Shown piece after piece: positions 17,398 through 26,632 of a stretch of 64,000 nucleotides of DNA (its first letter is position 1; each line of letters opens with the position of its first letter). Location of the stretch: assembly GCF_900115825.1 (NCBI RefSeq), contig NZ_FOXW01000006.1:62001-126000 (forward strand), read 5' to 3'. The translations under genes were made by a program, and so were the position numbers. Below the pieces are notes generated by a model. The model saw only the letters and a list, made by a program, of their open reading frames with translations, ran no database searches and was not told the DNA's origin. The stretch comes from Desemzia incerta (lineage in GTDB: Bacteria > Bacillota > Bacilli > Lactobacillales > Carnobacteriaceae).

Positions 17398-18789
17398 TTA
17401 ATTTTTTTCAACACCAAAGACTTTTATCAGTTCTACCATGTGAGCAATATTTTGGTAAAAATCGGCCAATCTGATATTTTCATTTGGTGCGTGTGCTCCC
17501 GAATAAGCCCAACCTGCCCCTACACCGGCAATCGGTAAATGCAAGTATTTTTCAAATAATTCACTTGGACCTGTACCTGCCATACTCGGAGATACAATGA
17601 CTGGATTTTCATCCCCGTATACTTTTTTAGCTGAGTTTACGACCGTTTCAATAAAAGGATCTTCTAAAGAGGTGCGCTGTGCTCCTTCTGCAGCAACCAT
17701 AGTCAGCGAAATGTCCCCATAGCCATGATCATCTAGATGCTGGCGGAGAGAGTCACGAACATGCTTTGGATTTTGTCCGGGTACAAGTCGACAATCTAAT
17801 TTTGCTTTGGCATTTTTTGGCAGTACGGTTTTGATACCTGGTCCTGTATATCCGCTCGAAAACCCACAAACTGTCATGGTTGGAGAATAAGCTAAAGCTT
17901 CCGCGGGAGTCACATCGGTTCCTTCAGTGATGAACTTTCCTGTTAGACCGTATTGCGCCTTAACTTCCTCTGCCTTGAAAGGTTGATTGGCGGCTGCTTC
18001 CTTATCTTTTTTGGACAAAGGAGCTATTCCATCATAAAATCCTTCAACAACAATCTCATTTTTCTCATTCTTCATGGAAGACAAAGCATGAATCAATCGC
18101 CATGCTGGATTATCCGCAATGGCAGCTATCGAGGAGTGGATATCAATGGCAGCCGTGGTGACTTCTAGATCGAAATACGCAATGCCTTTCATCCCTGCAC
18201 TTACGATATAATTTTCATATTTATCTTTTGACCCCGCTTCCCAGATACAGGCATCAGCTTGAAAGAGATCAGCGTATTTCTCGATATACAAACCTAGATT
18301 TGGACTGCCGATCTCTTCTTCTCCTTCCAAGAGAAACTTCACATTACAAGGGAAACCATCATTTGATTCCTTCAAAATGGATAAAGCATTCAAACGAGCC
18401 ATGAAATTAGCTTTATTATCAGATACACCACGGGCATATAACGTATTGTCGCGAACGGTGGGCTCAAACGGCTCCGTATGCCACTCATCTAAAGGATCTG
18501 CTGGCTGCACATCATAATGGTTGTAGAACAATAGCGTCCGATCGCTATTTCCACTCGAAGAAGCTGGGAAATAACCATAAATGACTGGATGACCACCCAA
18601 GTCATCCAACACCTTAACTTCTCCGCCTGTTTGTTCAATCAGGTCCTTCACATAGGCTACTGTTTCTGGAATTTGCTTGTGTTCTGTGGAAACTGACTCC
18701 AGTCTTAAGTAATCATAAAACTCATCTTTACGAACCTCTGCCATATGTCTAGCTTCTTCTAGTGTTTTTGTATTTTGAGTTACTGTCAT
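17398..18789 (-). CDS. M20 family dipeptidase
   Basis: A 463-residue M20 zinc peptidase. Metal-site motifs FYNHYDVQPAD and LEGEEEIGSPNLG are visible, with the dimerisation lid between. ATG at 18789 is preferred, with AGAGGGG about 8 nt upstream; the longer frame extends into the transporter lipoprotein gene. Its place inside the peptide transporter operon, between the binding protein and the ATPases, suggests that it cleaves the imported peptide in the cytoplasm. Confidence 0.88.
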   Translation of the reverse strand: MTVTQNTKTLEEARHMAEVRKDEFYDYLRLESVSTEHKQIPETVAYVKDLIEQTGGEVKVLDDLGGHPVIYGYFPASSSGNSDRTLLFYNHYDVQPADPLDEWHTEPFEPTVRDNTLYARGVSDNKANFMARLNALSILKESNDGFPCNVKFLLEGEEEIGSPNLGLYIEKYADLFQADACIWEAGSKDKYENYIVSAGMKGIAYFDLEVTTAAIDIHSSIAAIADNPAWRLIHALSSMKNEKNEIVVEGFYDGIAPLSKKDKEAAANQPFKAEEVKAQYGLTGKFITEGTDVTPAEALAYSPTMTVCGFSSGYTGPGIKTVLPKNAKAKLDCRLVPGQNPKHVRDSLRQHLDDHGYGDISLTMVAAEGAQRTSLEDPFIETVVNSAKKVYGDENPVIVSPSMAGTGPSELFEKYLHLPIAGVGAGWAYSGAHAPNENIRLADFYQNIAHMVELIKVFGVEKN

Positions 18790-18821
18790 TATTTTTTCCC
18801 CTCTCAGTTGGTTAGTGTCGT

Positions 18822-20432
18822 TTATTCCAATGTCCAGTCTTGTATGTTGTATAAAGAACCAGCCCAATATTCATTAATACCGCCGTTCAAGGAATCATTT
18901 TTGATAACGATATCGTTTTGAGAATAGAGCGGCAGCATGGGCGATTGTTCTTGTAGCATAAGTTGGAAATCATCATAGATTTCTTTGCGTTTTGTACTGT
19001 CGGTTTCCCATTTCCCTTTTTCCAGTAATACATCAATTTCTGCGTTCTCGATTTGCGAATAGTTGGAGCCACCTGTAGATCCAAAGTAACTGGCTAAATC
19101 TGGATCAACGGGAACAGAAATACCGCCAAGATAAAGATCGTAATCACCTAAACGCGCTTTTTCCAATGTCGTTGGGAAATCATAGGTGATTTGCTCAACA
19201 GTGAATCCAACTGCTTCCAGATCTTGTTCGATCAGGTTAGCAGATTGTTCGCGCACCTTGTTTCCTGTTGGGACCATCAGCTCAATTGGATCATTCATGT
19301 CATAGTCGGATTTCGCGATATATTCTTTAGCCTTTTCAGGATCATAGGCGATCGGTTCCAAATCTTCATCCATATAAGGACTAGCTGAAGTATAAGGTCC
19401 ATTGGTGACTTCTGCATTGCCTTTAAGTAAATTATCTACGATCGTATCGCGATTAACCGCATGAGACATCGCCAATCGGATATTTTGATCGAATTTCTCG
19501 TTATTATAATAAACAAATTGATTGGTCCAAGCAGGCTGTACATTGACAGATAGTCCATCTACATTTTTCATGGTTTCGATATCGGAAATAGAAATCTCAC
19601 CGATCCCGCCACTCGCATTCATTGTTGCTCCGCCAGTCTGCAATTCGGTAGCTAGATTGGTACCCGACATGATTCGGATGAATACGTTGGGAATTTCAGG
19701 AATACCTCTGTAATAAGTTTCATTTGCTTCAAGTTCCAGATAAGAGTCTTGGGCATACTCTACAAATTTATACGGTCCACTTGTTACGCTTGGCTTGTTA
19801 AAAACTTCAGATCCTGCTAGTTCATCTAAAGGTACACTTTCTACCACATGCTTAGGTTGGATAAAGATATTCGTTCCGATCATCTCTTTTACATAGTTTG
19901 GATCTAACGGCGTTTTAGTCTTGAAAGTAACGGTCGTATCATCTACTGCAATCAAATTAGGGATTTCTGTACCGCTCTCTAATTTGCCGGAACTATCTAC
20001 GCCTTCCAACTCAGTCAGATAAAGCCCTGTTGTTTCCACTTCTGGATTCGCGAAAAGATTCAACGTAAACACAACATCATCAGCTGTGATTGATTTCCCG
20101 TCTGTCCAGACTGCATCTGGATTTAATTTGATCGTGTAGTTTTGATTATCAGGCGTTTCGAAGGAATCAGCTAATTTCGGCTCAAATTCCAACGGACTGG
20201 TCATTTCCAGCAGCGTATCGAAGTAAAAACGTTGAGCCCATCTGGTGGAAACACTGCTCGCATTGATAGGACTGAGATTGCCCATGGGATTGGTAACTCC
20301 TACGTAAAGTGTATCTTTCGAGCTGTTGTCTGCGGAACTTGTATCTGCTGCATCCGTATTGCTGCACGCTGCTAGAATCATCACCATTGCCACGGTAAAA
20401 AAACTCATCAATTTTTTCTGGTATTCCTTCAT
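18822..20432 (-). CDS. Peptide ABC transporter substrate-binding lipoprotein (SBP family 5)
   Basis: A 536-residue extracellular lipoprotein with a signal peptide ending in the lipobox ILAAC (lipidated Cys23). The family 5 signature runs through the first 250 residues (DGKSITADDVVFTLN, for example). It delivers peptides to the two permeases encoded upstream. ATG at 20432 is chosen since GGAGG is 7 nt upstream; an ATG two codons earlier is too close to it. Confidence 0.92.
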   Translation of the reverse strand: MKEYQKKLMSFFTVAMVMILAACSNTDAADTSSADNSSKDTLYVGVTNPMGNLSPINASSVSTRWAQRFYFDTLLEMTSPLEFEPKLADSFETPDNQNYTIKLNPDAVWTDGKSITADDVVFTLNLFANPEVETTGLYLTELEGVDSSGKLESGTEIPNLIAVDDTTVTFKTKTPLDPNYVKEMIGTNIFIQPKHVVESVPLDELAGSEVFNKPSVTSGPYKFVEYAQDSYLELEANETYYRGIPEIPNVFIRIMSGTNLATELQTGGATMNASGGIGEISISDIETMKNVDGLSVNVQPAWTNQFVYYNNEKFDQNIRLAMSHAVNRDTIVDNLLKGNAEVTNGPYTSASPYMDEDLEPIAYDPEKAKEYIAKSDYDMNDPIELMVPTGNKVREQSANLIEQDLEAVGFTVEQITYDFPTTLEKARLGDYDLYLGGISVPVDPDLASYFGSTGGSNYSQIENAEIDVLLEKGKWETDSTKRKEIYDDFQLMLQEQSPMLPLYSQNDIVIKNDSLNGGINEYWAGSLYNIQDWTLE

Positions 20433-20450
20433 GTTCATTCCTCCAATATA

Positions 20451-21380
20451 CTAATTTATTGTTCCGTCAAAGGCATCCCGCAAACCATCTCCGATAAAGT
20501 TGATCGATAAAACAGCTAGTAAGATCATGATACCTGCTGGAATCCATAACCATGGCTGACTTGATAGGACAGTCAATGATTGTGCTTGAGATAAAATATT
20601 TCCCCAGCTTGAGGTGGGAGGCTGGATCCCCATCCCTAGAAAACTTAGTGAAGATTCTGTCAATATTGCGCTAGCCACTCCAAAAGTAGCATTCACAAAA
20701 ATACTGGACAGTACATTTGGCAAAGTTTCCCGGAAAAGAATGTGCGGTGTCGAGTAACCTATGGAAATCGCCGCTTGAATATACTCACTGCTTTTGATAG
20801 ACAATACATTCCCCCGAACAATACGACAAAGTCCTGGCCAGTTTAGAAAACCGAGAACCAGTGTAATGGTTCCTACCCCTGGTCCTATAATACTTACCAA
20901 TACCAAAATGACCATGAAGGAAGGAAAGGATTGAAAAATTTCAGTTATTCGCATGATCACACTGTCGATCTTTCCTCCAAAATACCCTGCAATCAATCCG
21001 AGCGTGGTTCCGATCATAACGTAGATGGCGACCGAACTTACACCAACAAACAAAGATATTCGTGAACCGTAAAGCAGTCGGCTGAATACATCTCGTCCGA
21101 CTTCATCCGTCCCCAACCAGTAAACACCATTTGGCGCAGCTTCGAAATCCGGTGTAATCACGGTTGGATCAAAAGGGGCAATAAGAGGCGCCAATACAGC
21201 CAACAAAACGAGAGTCGCAAACACAACGGAACCAATAACAGCAGGCTTGTGTTTTAGAAAACGTCTGAAAATCATTTTATGGTTGCTCTCTGTAGGCTTG
21301 TTTCCAGAAAATTGCTTTTCTTCCTGAAAAGTTTCGCTATTTTCATATACTAATTTGAAATCTGTACTTGTTGAACTCAT
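20451..21380 (-). CDS. Peptide ABC transporter permease, DppC/OppC type
   Basis: A 309-residue inner-membrane protein with an N-terminal cytoplasmic segment, an OppC-type first helix near residue 50 and five further helices. The ATPase-docking EAA loop lies around SIKSSEYIQAAISIGYSTPHIL. It works with the permease encoded just upstream. Confidence 0.92.
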   Translation of the reverse strand: MSSTSTDFKLVYENSETFQEEKQFSGNKPTESNHKMIFRRFLKHKPAVIGSVVFATLVLLAVLAPLIAPFDPTVITPDFEAAPNGVYWLGTDEVGRDVFSRLLYGSRISLFVGVSSVAIYVMIGTTLGLIAGYFGGKIDSVIMRITEIFQSFPSFMVILVLVSIIGPGVGTITLVLGFLNWPGLCRIVRGNVLSIKSSEYIQAAISIGYSTPHILFRETLPNVLSSIFVNATFGVASAILTESSLSFLGMGIQPPTSSWGNILSQAQSLTVLSSQPWLWIPAGIMILLAVLSINFIGDGLRDAFDGTIN

Positions 21381-21394
21381 CTTATTCCTCCTCT

Positions 21395-22351
21395 CTAATT
21401 CTCACTAAGACGAATACGCGGATCTGCCGCCGCATAGAAAACGTCCGTTAATATGTTGGCAAAAAGTACGGCAACTGCAGACAATAGTGTTATAGCCATT
21501 AGTACGTTATAATCACGAGCTTGGATAGATGAAATGGTCAATGCTCCCAATCCTGGCCACTGAAAAATCTGTTCCGTCACAATAGCACCGCCGATCAGCT
21601 TAGGAATATCTGTCCCTATAATCGTGATGATAGGAATCAATGCATTCCTTACACCATGTCTGAAAATGATTTTTTGAGGCTTCAATCCTTTTGCTTTGGC
21701 TGTACGTAAGTAATTTTCGCCGAAAACTTCAATCATGCTGGAGCGTACATAGCGGATCATATTTGCCGAGATGGTCGTGCCTATCACTAATACCGGTAAG
21801 ATCAAATGATGGATACGCTCCATGAATCCGCCATCTGATCCAAGTTCCTGCATGCCTCCAGTCGGAAACCATTCTAATTGGACAGCAAATACATAAATAA
21901 ACATCAGTCCTAAGAAGAAATTTGGAATCGATACTCCAAGAAAAGATGTTCCGGTAATGAAATAATCGATCCAGCTTTTTTGGTTCACGGCACTATAGAC
22001 TCCCAATGGAATCGCTATGAGGTAGGCAACTATCAACGAAGTTCCCATGAGCAGAAAAGTAGGACTTGCTCTTTCTAAAATCATATTCGCTACCGGCTGA
22101 CGGGTTGCAAATGAGATCCCGAGATCACCCTGAATGAAATTTTTTAACCAATACCCATAACGGACGAGCAGAGGTTCATTCAACCCTAGATTCTCACGTG
22201 TCTGCTCGAGCTGGGCATCGGTGGCATCAGAGCTCACATATAAAGTTGCTGGATCGCCTGGAGAGAAATTGATGATTAAAAAAGAAAGAAAAGTGATTAA
22301 AAGGAGAACCATCATCCCCACTAAAAAACGTTTCACAAGATATTTTTTCAT
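21395..22351 (-). CDS. Peptide ABC transporter permease, DppB/OppB type
   Basis: A 319-residue permease with the typical N-terminus (KKYLVKRFLVGM), six membrane segments and the EAA loop around ENYLRTAKAKGLKPQKIIF. ATG at 22351 has GGAGG 7 nt upstream. It is the first structural gene of a seven-gene operon (permease, permease, binding protein, dipeptidase, two ATPases, amidohydrolase) that follows the leader-peptide region. Confidence 0.92.
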   Translation of the reverse strand: MKKYLVKRFLVGMMVLLLITFLSFLIINFSPGDPATLYVSSDATDAQLEQTRENLGLNEPLLVRYGYWLKNFIQGDLGISFATRQPVANMILERASPTFLLMGTSLIVAYLIAIPLGVYSAVNQKSWIDYFITGTSFLGVSIPNFFLGLMFIYVFAVQLEWFPTGGMQELGSDGGFMERIHHLILPVLVIGTTISANMIRYVRSSMIEVFGENYLRTAKAKGLKPQKIIFRHGVRNALIPIITIIGTDIPKLIGGAIVTEQIFQWPGLGALTISSIQARDYNVLMAITLLSAVAVLFANILTDVFYAAADPRIRLSEN

Positions 22352-22456
22352 TTCGATACCTCCATAATGCAAATTTTTATTTGTAGTTATTTATGCTCGT
22401 TTTAACTGTTAAACCTTCACTCCTCTCTTCTAAAAAACTATTTTGGAAAAAGAAAA

Positions 22457-22541
22457 AGCCCCTCGCAATGAGGGGCTCTTGTTTTATCAAGCCCCCATGG
22501 TACAAAAACGAGGACTTAACTAATTGAATAGTCAAAGTCCT
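22457..22541 (-). promoter_or_regulatory. Leader hairpins and attenuator before the peptide transporter operon
   Basis: Directly after the leader-peptide stop, arms AGGACTT and AAGTCCT (22541-22535 and 22517-22511) with further inner pairs form a stem followed by CGTTTTTG. Then GGGGGCT (22496-22490) can pair with AGCCCC (22477-22472), or AGCCCCTC (22477-22470) with GAGGGGCT (22464-22457), the latter followed by T5. These pairings exclude one another, the mark of a terminator/antiterminator switch. The T runs point toward the transporter genes. The 22352-22456 stretch behind it contains an AGAGAGGAGTGAAGG tract with no start codon after it. Confidence 0.65.
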
Positions 22542-22614
22542 AGGGCTTAATGAATAAAATAATAGCGCGAGTGTTACTTAGATTATATGTTTTATACAGT
22601 TGTTTGTTTGTCAT
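22540..22614 (-). CDS. Leader peptide, 24 codons
   Basis: ATG at 22614, preceded by AAGGGGTG at a workable distance, opens a 24-residue frame that begins MTNKQLYKTY and ends ILFIKP. The C-terminal third is rich in Ile, Leu and Phe. The stop codon overlaps the first arm of the downstream hairpin. It sits between a strong promoter and an attenuator, so the peptide is probably a translation sensor rather than a functional product. No known leader is recognised. Confidence 0.6.
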   Translation of the reverse strand: MTNKQLYKTYNLSNTRAIILFIKP

Positions 22615-22652
22615 AAGTAACACCCCTTGTTTATGAAATTTAATGTATCACT

Positions 22653-22681
22653 ACCTTACTCAAAACAAATGAGATAGTCAA
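22653..22681 (-). promoter_or_regulatory. Promoter of the leader and peptide transporter operon
   Basis: TTGACT (22681-22676), 17 bp and TAAGGT (22658-22653) on the minus strand. Further upstream, GCGTATAATTATACGC at 22752-22767 is a perfect 16-bp palindrome, a possible regulator site. The remaining sequence up to the IS end at 22823 is AT-rich with no gene. Confidence 0.65.
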
Positions 22682-22822
22682 CCTTTAAATCTAATGTTTT
22701 TATCATTAACATAACCTAATTTTAATAGTTATCGGTTTCAATTACTGACCTGCGTATAATTATACGCTTTAAAATTATTTCAAAAAAACAAGCATTTTTA
22801 AATTATCGTAAATTTCAAGTTT

Positions 22823-24079
22823 AAGTTAGCCACTTGTAGTTACTCTGTTTTACATTTTAATATCTAGCTATCGAACTGTAATGAGTCCTGTTTGTTAAAA
22901 ATTCACGAATCAAGTGGCCATACGTTCTTGTTGGAATGCTTTCACGAAACAGTCATGTGGTGTTTGATAATCTAAGATTCTTCTAGGATAGTCATTCATC
23001 CATTGTTGAATTCGTAAGCATTGAGCTTCGTTCACATCAGTCATCGGCTTCCCTTTGGGAAGGAAACGGCGAATCAATTTATGCTGGTTCTCGCTTGTCC
23101 CGCGTTCCCATGAAGTATAAGGATGACTAAAATAGACATCCACTACATCTTGCAAGGCTTCGTGCAGTCCTGTGAATTCAGATCCATTGTCGGAGGTTAC
23201 CGTTTTAAACAGGCAGCTAAAGTGTTCATCAGCACGCTCTCGCAATACATGAACTGCCTGGTCAACTGAATGAGCGTCTTTTCCATTCAATTTTAAGATG
23301 ACTTCAAAACGTGTTTGCTTTTCGGCTAACGTCAGTAAAACGGCATCTGATTTCACCTTGTTTCCTACAACAGTATCGATTTCCCAATGGCCGAATGTTT
23401 CTCGAGTTCCGATGATTTCTGGACGCTCGTCTATGGATTTTCCTAATATGCGCTTGTTAAGATTCGATTTATGATTCTGTTTTTTTATTTTGCGAGACAG
23501 CTTTTCGAGCAAGTCTAAGTTCGTTGTTTTCATGATGCCTCGATCAATCCACTGATAAAGAGTGGTGGTGCAAGGAATGATTGAAGGATTGAACAATCCC
23601 TGATTTAAGGCAAAACCAATTACAACATCTGGGGACCACTTTTCATGGATCATCTTGTCATCAGCCCAGTTAGTAAAAGCATCTGTATCGGCCCATTTGG
23701 GCCGTCTACCAGAGTTCAGACGCTCTTTATCGTAGTGAGTTTGTCCTGCGTCAGCGCTATAAACAGAGTCATAATAGTCATACACTTTGCCATTTTGATT
23801 TTGGCGTTTTAATTGTGTAACTGTCCCTCTTTTGATTTCATTATGGATGGTTTGTGGAGCTCGCTCAATAACTCCAGAAATCTGTCGGTTTGAATAGCCT
23901 TCTTTTTTTAGAACCTCTATTTGGCAGCGTTCCGCATAAGAAAGGTGTTTTCCCTTACGTGAATCTATGTTATTCTTAGTTTGCGTCATGTGAATTCATC
24001 CTTGTCTATTGAGAGTTAGTGGTAACTTCAATATAACATGAAATTCACATGGCGTTTTTTAGTTAGCGGTGGCTAACTT
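22823..24079 (-). mobile_element. IS30-family insertion sequence
   Basis: A single transposase gene is framed by terminal inverted repeats. The left end, AAGTTAGCCAC at 22823, matches the right end (24079 read inward) for 11 bp and then partially, 15 of 20 in all. Total length is about 1257 bp, normal for IS30. I do not see a clear target duplication. A second similar sequence (GAAGTTACCACTAACTC) lies internally near 24010-24030. The element sits between helD and the leader of the peptide operon. Confidence 0.75.
22910..23989 (-). CDS. IS30-family transposase
   Basis: A 359-residue DDE transposase. The N-terminal helix-turn-helix has the pattern LSYAERCQIEVLKKEGYSNR. The catalytic core shows GHWEIDTVVG (first Asp), VTSDNGSEFTG (second Asp) and the ERGTSENQHKLIRRFLPKG block with the catalytic Glu, typical of IS30. 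Full length and intact, so the element may be active. Confidence 0.95.
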   Translation of the reverse strand: MTQTKNNIDSRKGKHLSYAERCQIEVLKKEGYSNRQISGVIERAPQTIHNEIKRGTVTQLKRQNQNGKVYDYYDSVYSADAGQTHYDKERLNSGRRPKWADTDAFTNWADDKMIHEKWSPDVVIGFALNQGLFNPSIIPCTTTLYQWIDRGIMKTTNLDLLEKLSRKIKKQNHKSNLNKRILGKSIDERPEIIGTRETFGHWEIDTVVGNKVKSDAVLLTLAEKQTRFEVILKLNGKDAHSVDQAVHVLRERADEHFSCLFKTVTSDNGSEFTGLHEALQDVVDVYFSHPYTSWERGTSENQHKLIRRFLPKGKPMTDVNEAQCLRIQQWMNDYPRRILDYQTPHDCFVKAFQQERMAT

Positions 24080-24131
24080 CATTATATAATCCACCTCCAA
24101 AAATTAGTTCTTTAAGGCACCCATTTAAAAC

Positions 24132-24184
24132 AATATGAGCTGATATGATTTCGGACTACCAGCGAAATCATATCAGCTCATATT
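24132..24184 (-). terminator. Long perfect hairpin after helD
   Basis: Perfect 22-bp arms (24132-24153 and 24163-24184) around a 9-nt loop, followed on the minus strand by GTTTTAAA. It is the likely terminator of helD, lying between helD and the IS right end. Confidence 0.75.
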
Positions 24185-24253
24185 TGTTTTATGGTGCTTC
24201 ATCATCTAACGTTGATAGAAAGTATAAGTTACTTAAATTCTAACTTTTAGAAA

Positions 24254-26413
24254 TTACTGGAGGAATTTACTTAAGTTCCCTTTATATGTCACAAATAAAT
24301 TCTGCATTCCTCTAGAAACTGCAGTATAAAGGATTCTTTGATCTCGTTCACTTTGATAGTTTTCTTCTGAAACATTATAAACAAGCACATTATCAAATTC
24401 CAATCCTTTAGATAAGCTGATTGGCAGAACTTTAATGGAAAACACAAAAGGAAGGTTTTCCTTAAGGTAATTAGACAACTCTTCTGCTTCTTGCTCGTTC
24501 TTTGTGATAATTGTTAACGATTTACCATCTAGTTCCATCAGGATTTGTTCAAGAATACCTTTGAAATCATCCTTGTCTGAGACTTCATATACTTTGGGCT
24601 CATTTCCTTGAGGACGTACAGGAATGATCTCGATTTTTTGATTTGCTGTTATCAGTTGACTGAAGACTTTTGTAATGGCTCCGCTAGATCGATAGCTGTT
24701 TACTAAATCATAGCGTTGAACGCTTTTCTGTTTATTTTCAATGATATCTGCAATTTCTTGGAACGTGATCGAAGAATTGAAGATCGCTTGATTTTCATCT
24801 CCTACCATCGTAAAGTCACTCTTCGTAAAGAGGTCAGACATTAAGCTCATTTGCGCTGGAGTGTAATCTTGCACTTCGTCGATCAGCACAAATCGCATCA
24901 ACGGAAACGAGATTCTCTCGACAAAAGTATTCATGATCAGCAAATAGATCACAGCTTCATCTACAGTTAGCACTTCTCTGGAATGAACATACGATTCTTT
25001 TTGATAGTGAAGGTACAAAGCATCAAAAATACGTGTGAGATCGACCCATTTATTTTGTTCGATCCCTTTCGTAACGCCTCGGTATTTCTTCCGCAGCAAC
25101 TGCTCCCCATATTCGATCACTTTCTCTTCGTTGTCTTCTGTGATCAATTCTCCAAAATGCTTCATCTGCATTTTTTCAGACATTTCCAAGATCTGATCTT
25201 GTATCGCGTGAGTCTTCGATTGAGCAATCAAGCGTCTTTCCCAATAGCTCGCCAGACGGCTTTTTGTTGCTTGGATTCTGTCTATCATGGGACTGGATTC
25301 TGGTGTCGTTTGGTAAATATCCATCATTTTTTCTTTTGAAATGATGATTTTCCCTTTGTGCATCAAATCTCTGAACAGATCACCTTCCGCAGCCACGACT
25401 TCATTAGCTTGCTTGATGAAATCTACAAATTCAAGACTTCTCAATACTGCCGTTTGCTTGTCGACAGTTGGTTGACTGATGCGCGAGAAGTATTCTTCTT
25501 CCGTTTCCATTTTCCAGTTGACCTGTTGCCCAACGAATTGCAGCAGCGTCATGTTCAATGGATTCTTCTCTCCTAAAGACGGCAGTACATTTGAAATGTA
25601 ATTGATAAATTGATTGTTAGGGGACAAAATCAATACATTATCCGAAGTGATTTCTTTACGTAAAGAATAGAGCAGATAAGCAATACGCTGCATGACGGTA
25701 GAGGTTTTCCCGCTTCCAGCAACTCCATTCACCAACAAAATTGGATGCTTAGTGTCTCGAATAATCACATTCTGCTCGTTTTGAATGGTCGCCGTGATGT
25801 CTTTCATTTGCTCAGTAGTATCTTGTTCCAAGGCTTCCAGCAGCACGTCATCTTGGATAGCCACTGTCGTATCAAAATAATTCAGCAGACGATTGGCTTC
25901 GACAATCAATTGTCGGCGGCTCTTGATCTCGACGTCTATCGTATGTTGGTTCACCTCATATGAGGAGTTTCCAAGAGTGTCGTTGTAGAACAATTCCGCA
26001 ATCGGCGAACGCCAGTCATAAATCAAGTTGTCTCCTTCTTCATCCGCAAATCCATTGATACCGATATAAAATCCTTCATTTGGCTCGTCATCCAAGAAAT
26101 CGACCGTTACTTTGCCAAAATAAGGCGATTGCAACAACCGTTCCACTTTTTCCAATAACGCAAGAGCGGCTTTCAGTTTGATGTTCATTTGGTCAATCTC
26201 ACGGCTCTTCATTTCCAACCCTAAAAAAGTATCCAAGTTGTCCAATGTACTATCAAAATTCAAGCTGGAATCTCCTGACATATTTTTCAATGCCGCGATT
26301 CCCTCTGTCTTATTTTGCTCTATCGAATCCCTAAGCGTCTGTTCCGTTGCCTCAAGTCTTTCGTACACAAACTGAAGGTATTCCTGTTCTTTCTTAAACT
26401 CGGTGTCGACCAT
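24254..26413 (-). CDS. helD: HelD-like superfamily 1 helicase, RNA polymerase recycling factor
   Basis: A 719-residue protein. An N-terminal coiled coil (about 1-110) is followed by the split SF1 helicase core: Walker A VAGSGKTSTV near residue 232, Walker B VLIDEVQDYT, the motif GDENQAIF and the C-terminal TAVSRGMQNL. This order matches B. subtilis HelD, which binds RNA polymerase and frees stalled complexes using ATP. The N-terminal arm reaches into the polymerase secondary channel. Length is slightly below the B. subtilis protein. It is monocistronic. UvrD-like DNA helicase is the alternative label but the coiled-coil N-terminus favours HelD. Confidence 0.88.
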   Translation of the reverse strand: MVDTEFKKEQEYLQFVYERLEATEQTLRDSIEQNKTEGIAALKNMSGDSSLNFDSTLDNLDTFLGLEMKSREIDQMNIKLKAALALLEKVERLLQSPYFGKVTVDFLDDEPNEGFYIGINGFADEEGDNLIYDWRSPIAELFYNDTLGNSSYEVNQHTIDVEIKSRRQLIVEANRLLNYFDTTVAIQDDVLLEALEQDTTEQMKDITATIQNEQNVIIRDTKHPILLVNGVAGSGKTSTVMQRIAYLLYSLRKEITSDNVLILSPNNQFINYISNVLPSLGEKNPLNMTLLQFVGQQVNWKMETEEEYFSRISQPTVDKQTAVLRSLEFVDFIKQANEVVAAEGDLFRDLMHKGKIIISKEKMMDIYQTTPESSPMIDRIQATKSRLASYWERRLIAQSKTHAIQDQILEMSEKMQMKHFGELITEDNEEKVIEYGEQLLRKKYRGVTKGIEQNKWVDLTRIFDALYLHYQKESYVHSREVLTVDEAVIYLLIMNTFVERISFPLMRFVLIDEVQDYTPAQMSLMSDLFTKSDFTMVGDENQAIFNSSITFQEIADIIENKQKSVQRYDLVNSYRSSGAITKVFSQLITANQKIEIIPVRPQGNEPKVYEVSDKDDFKGILEQILMELDGKSLTIITKNEQEAEELSNYLKENLPFVFSIKVLPISLSKGLEFDNVLVYNVSEENYQSERDQRILYTAVSRGMQNLFVTYKGNLSKFLQ

Positions 26414-26520
26414 CTGTGTTGCCCCCTGTCTGTTTTATAGCGAACAGTTATTGTACCGCCTTTTTGCTTAGTAATCAATAGGTTCATCATTAAAATACGT
26501 TTTAGAAATGTTGATTTTTT

Positions 26521-26617
26521 CTATTGATCAAATGAGCATCAATTATCGTCTCACTTGATCAATAGACCTATTCTATTAGTCAAGTGAACAATATTTCGAG
26601 CCGTACTTGATTAATAG
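26521..26617. repeat. Palindromic array, 52-bp pitch, two units (family 1)
   Basis: Two inverted-repeat units start at 26521 and 26573, exactly 52 bp apart. Each is a 14-bp arm of type CTATTGATCAAGTG, a 17-nt variable centre and a 14-bp arm of type CACTTGATTAATAG; a 7-nt gap separates the units. Each arm contains a near-palindromic core TTGATCAA. It lies between the start of helD and the terminator of the next gene, both on the minus strand. The same architecture recurs at 32233-32381. Confidence 0.9.
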
Positions 26618-26632
26618 CTCTTCTTATACTAC

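Noticed and set aside
22352-22640. T-box riboswitch before the peptide operon
   Set aside because: The T-box core (AGGGTGGNACCGCG) and specifier-loop layout are absent; a leader ORF with hairpins explains the region better.
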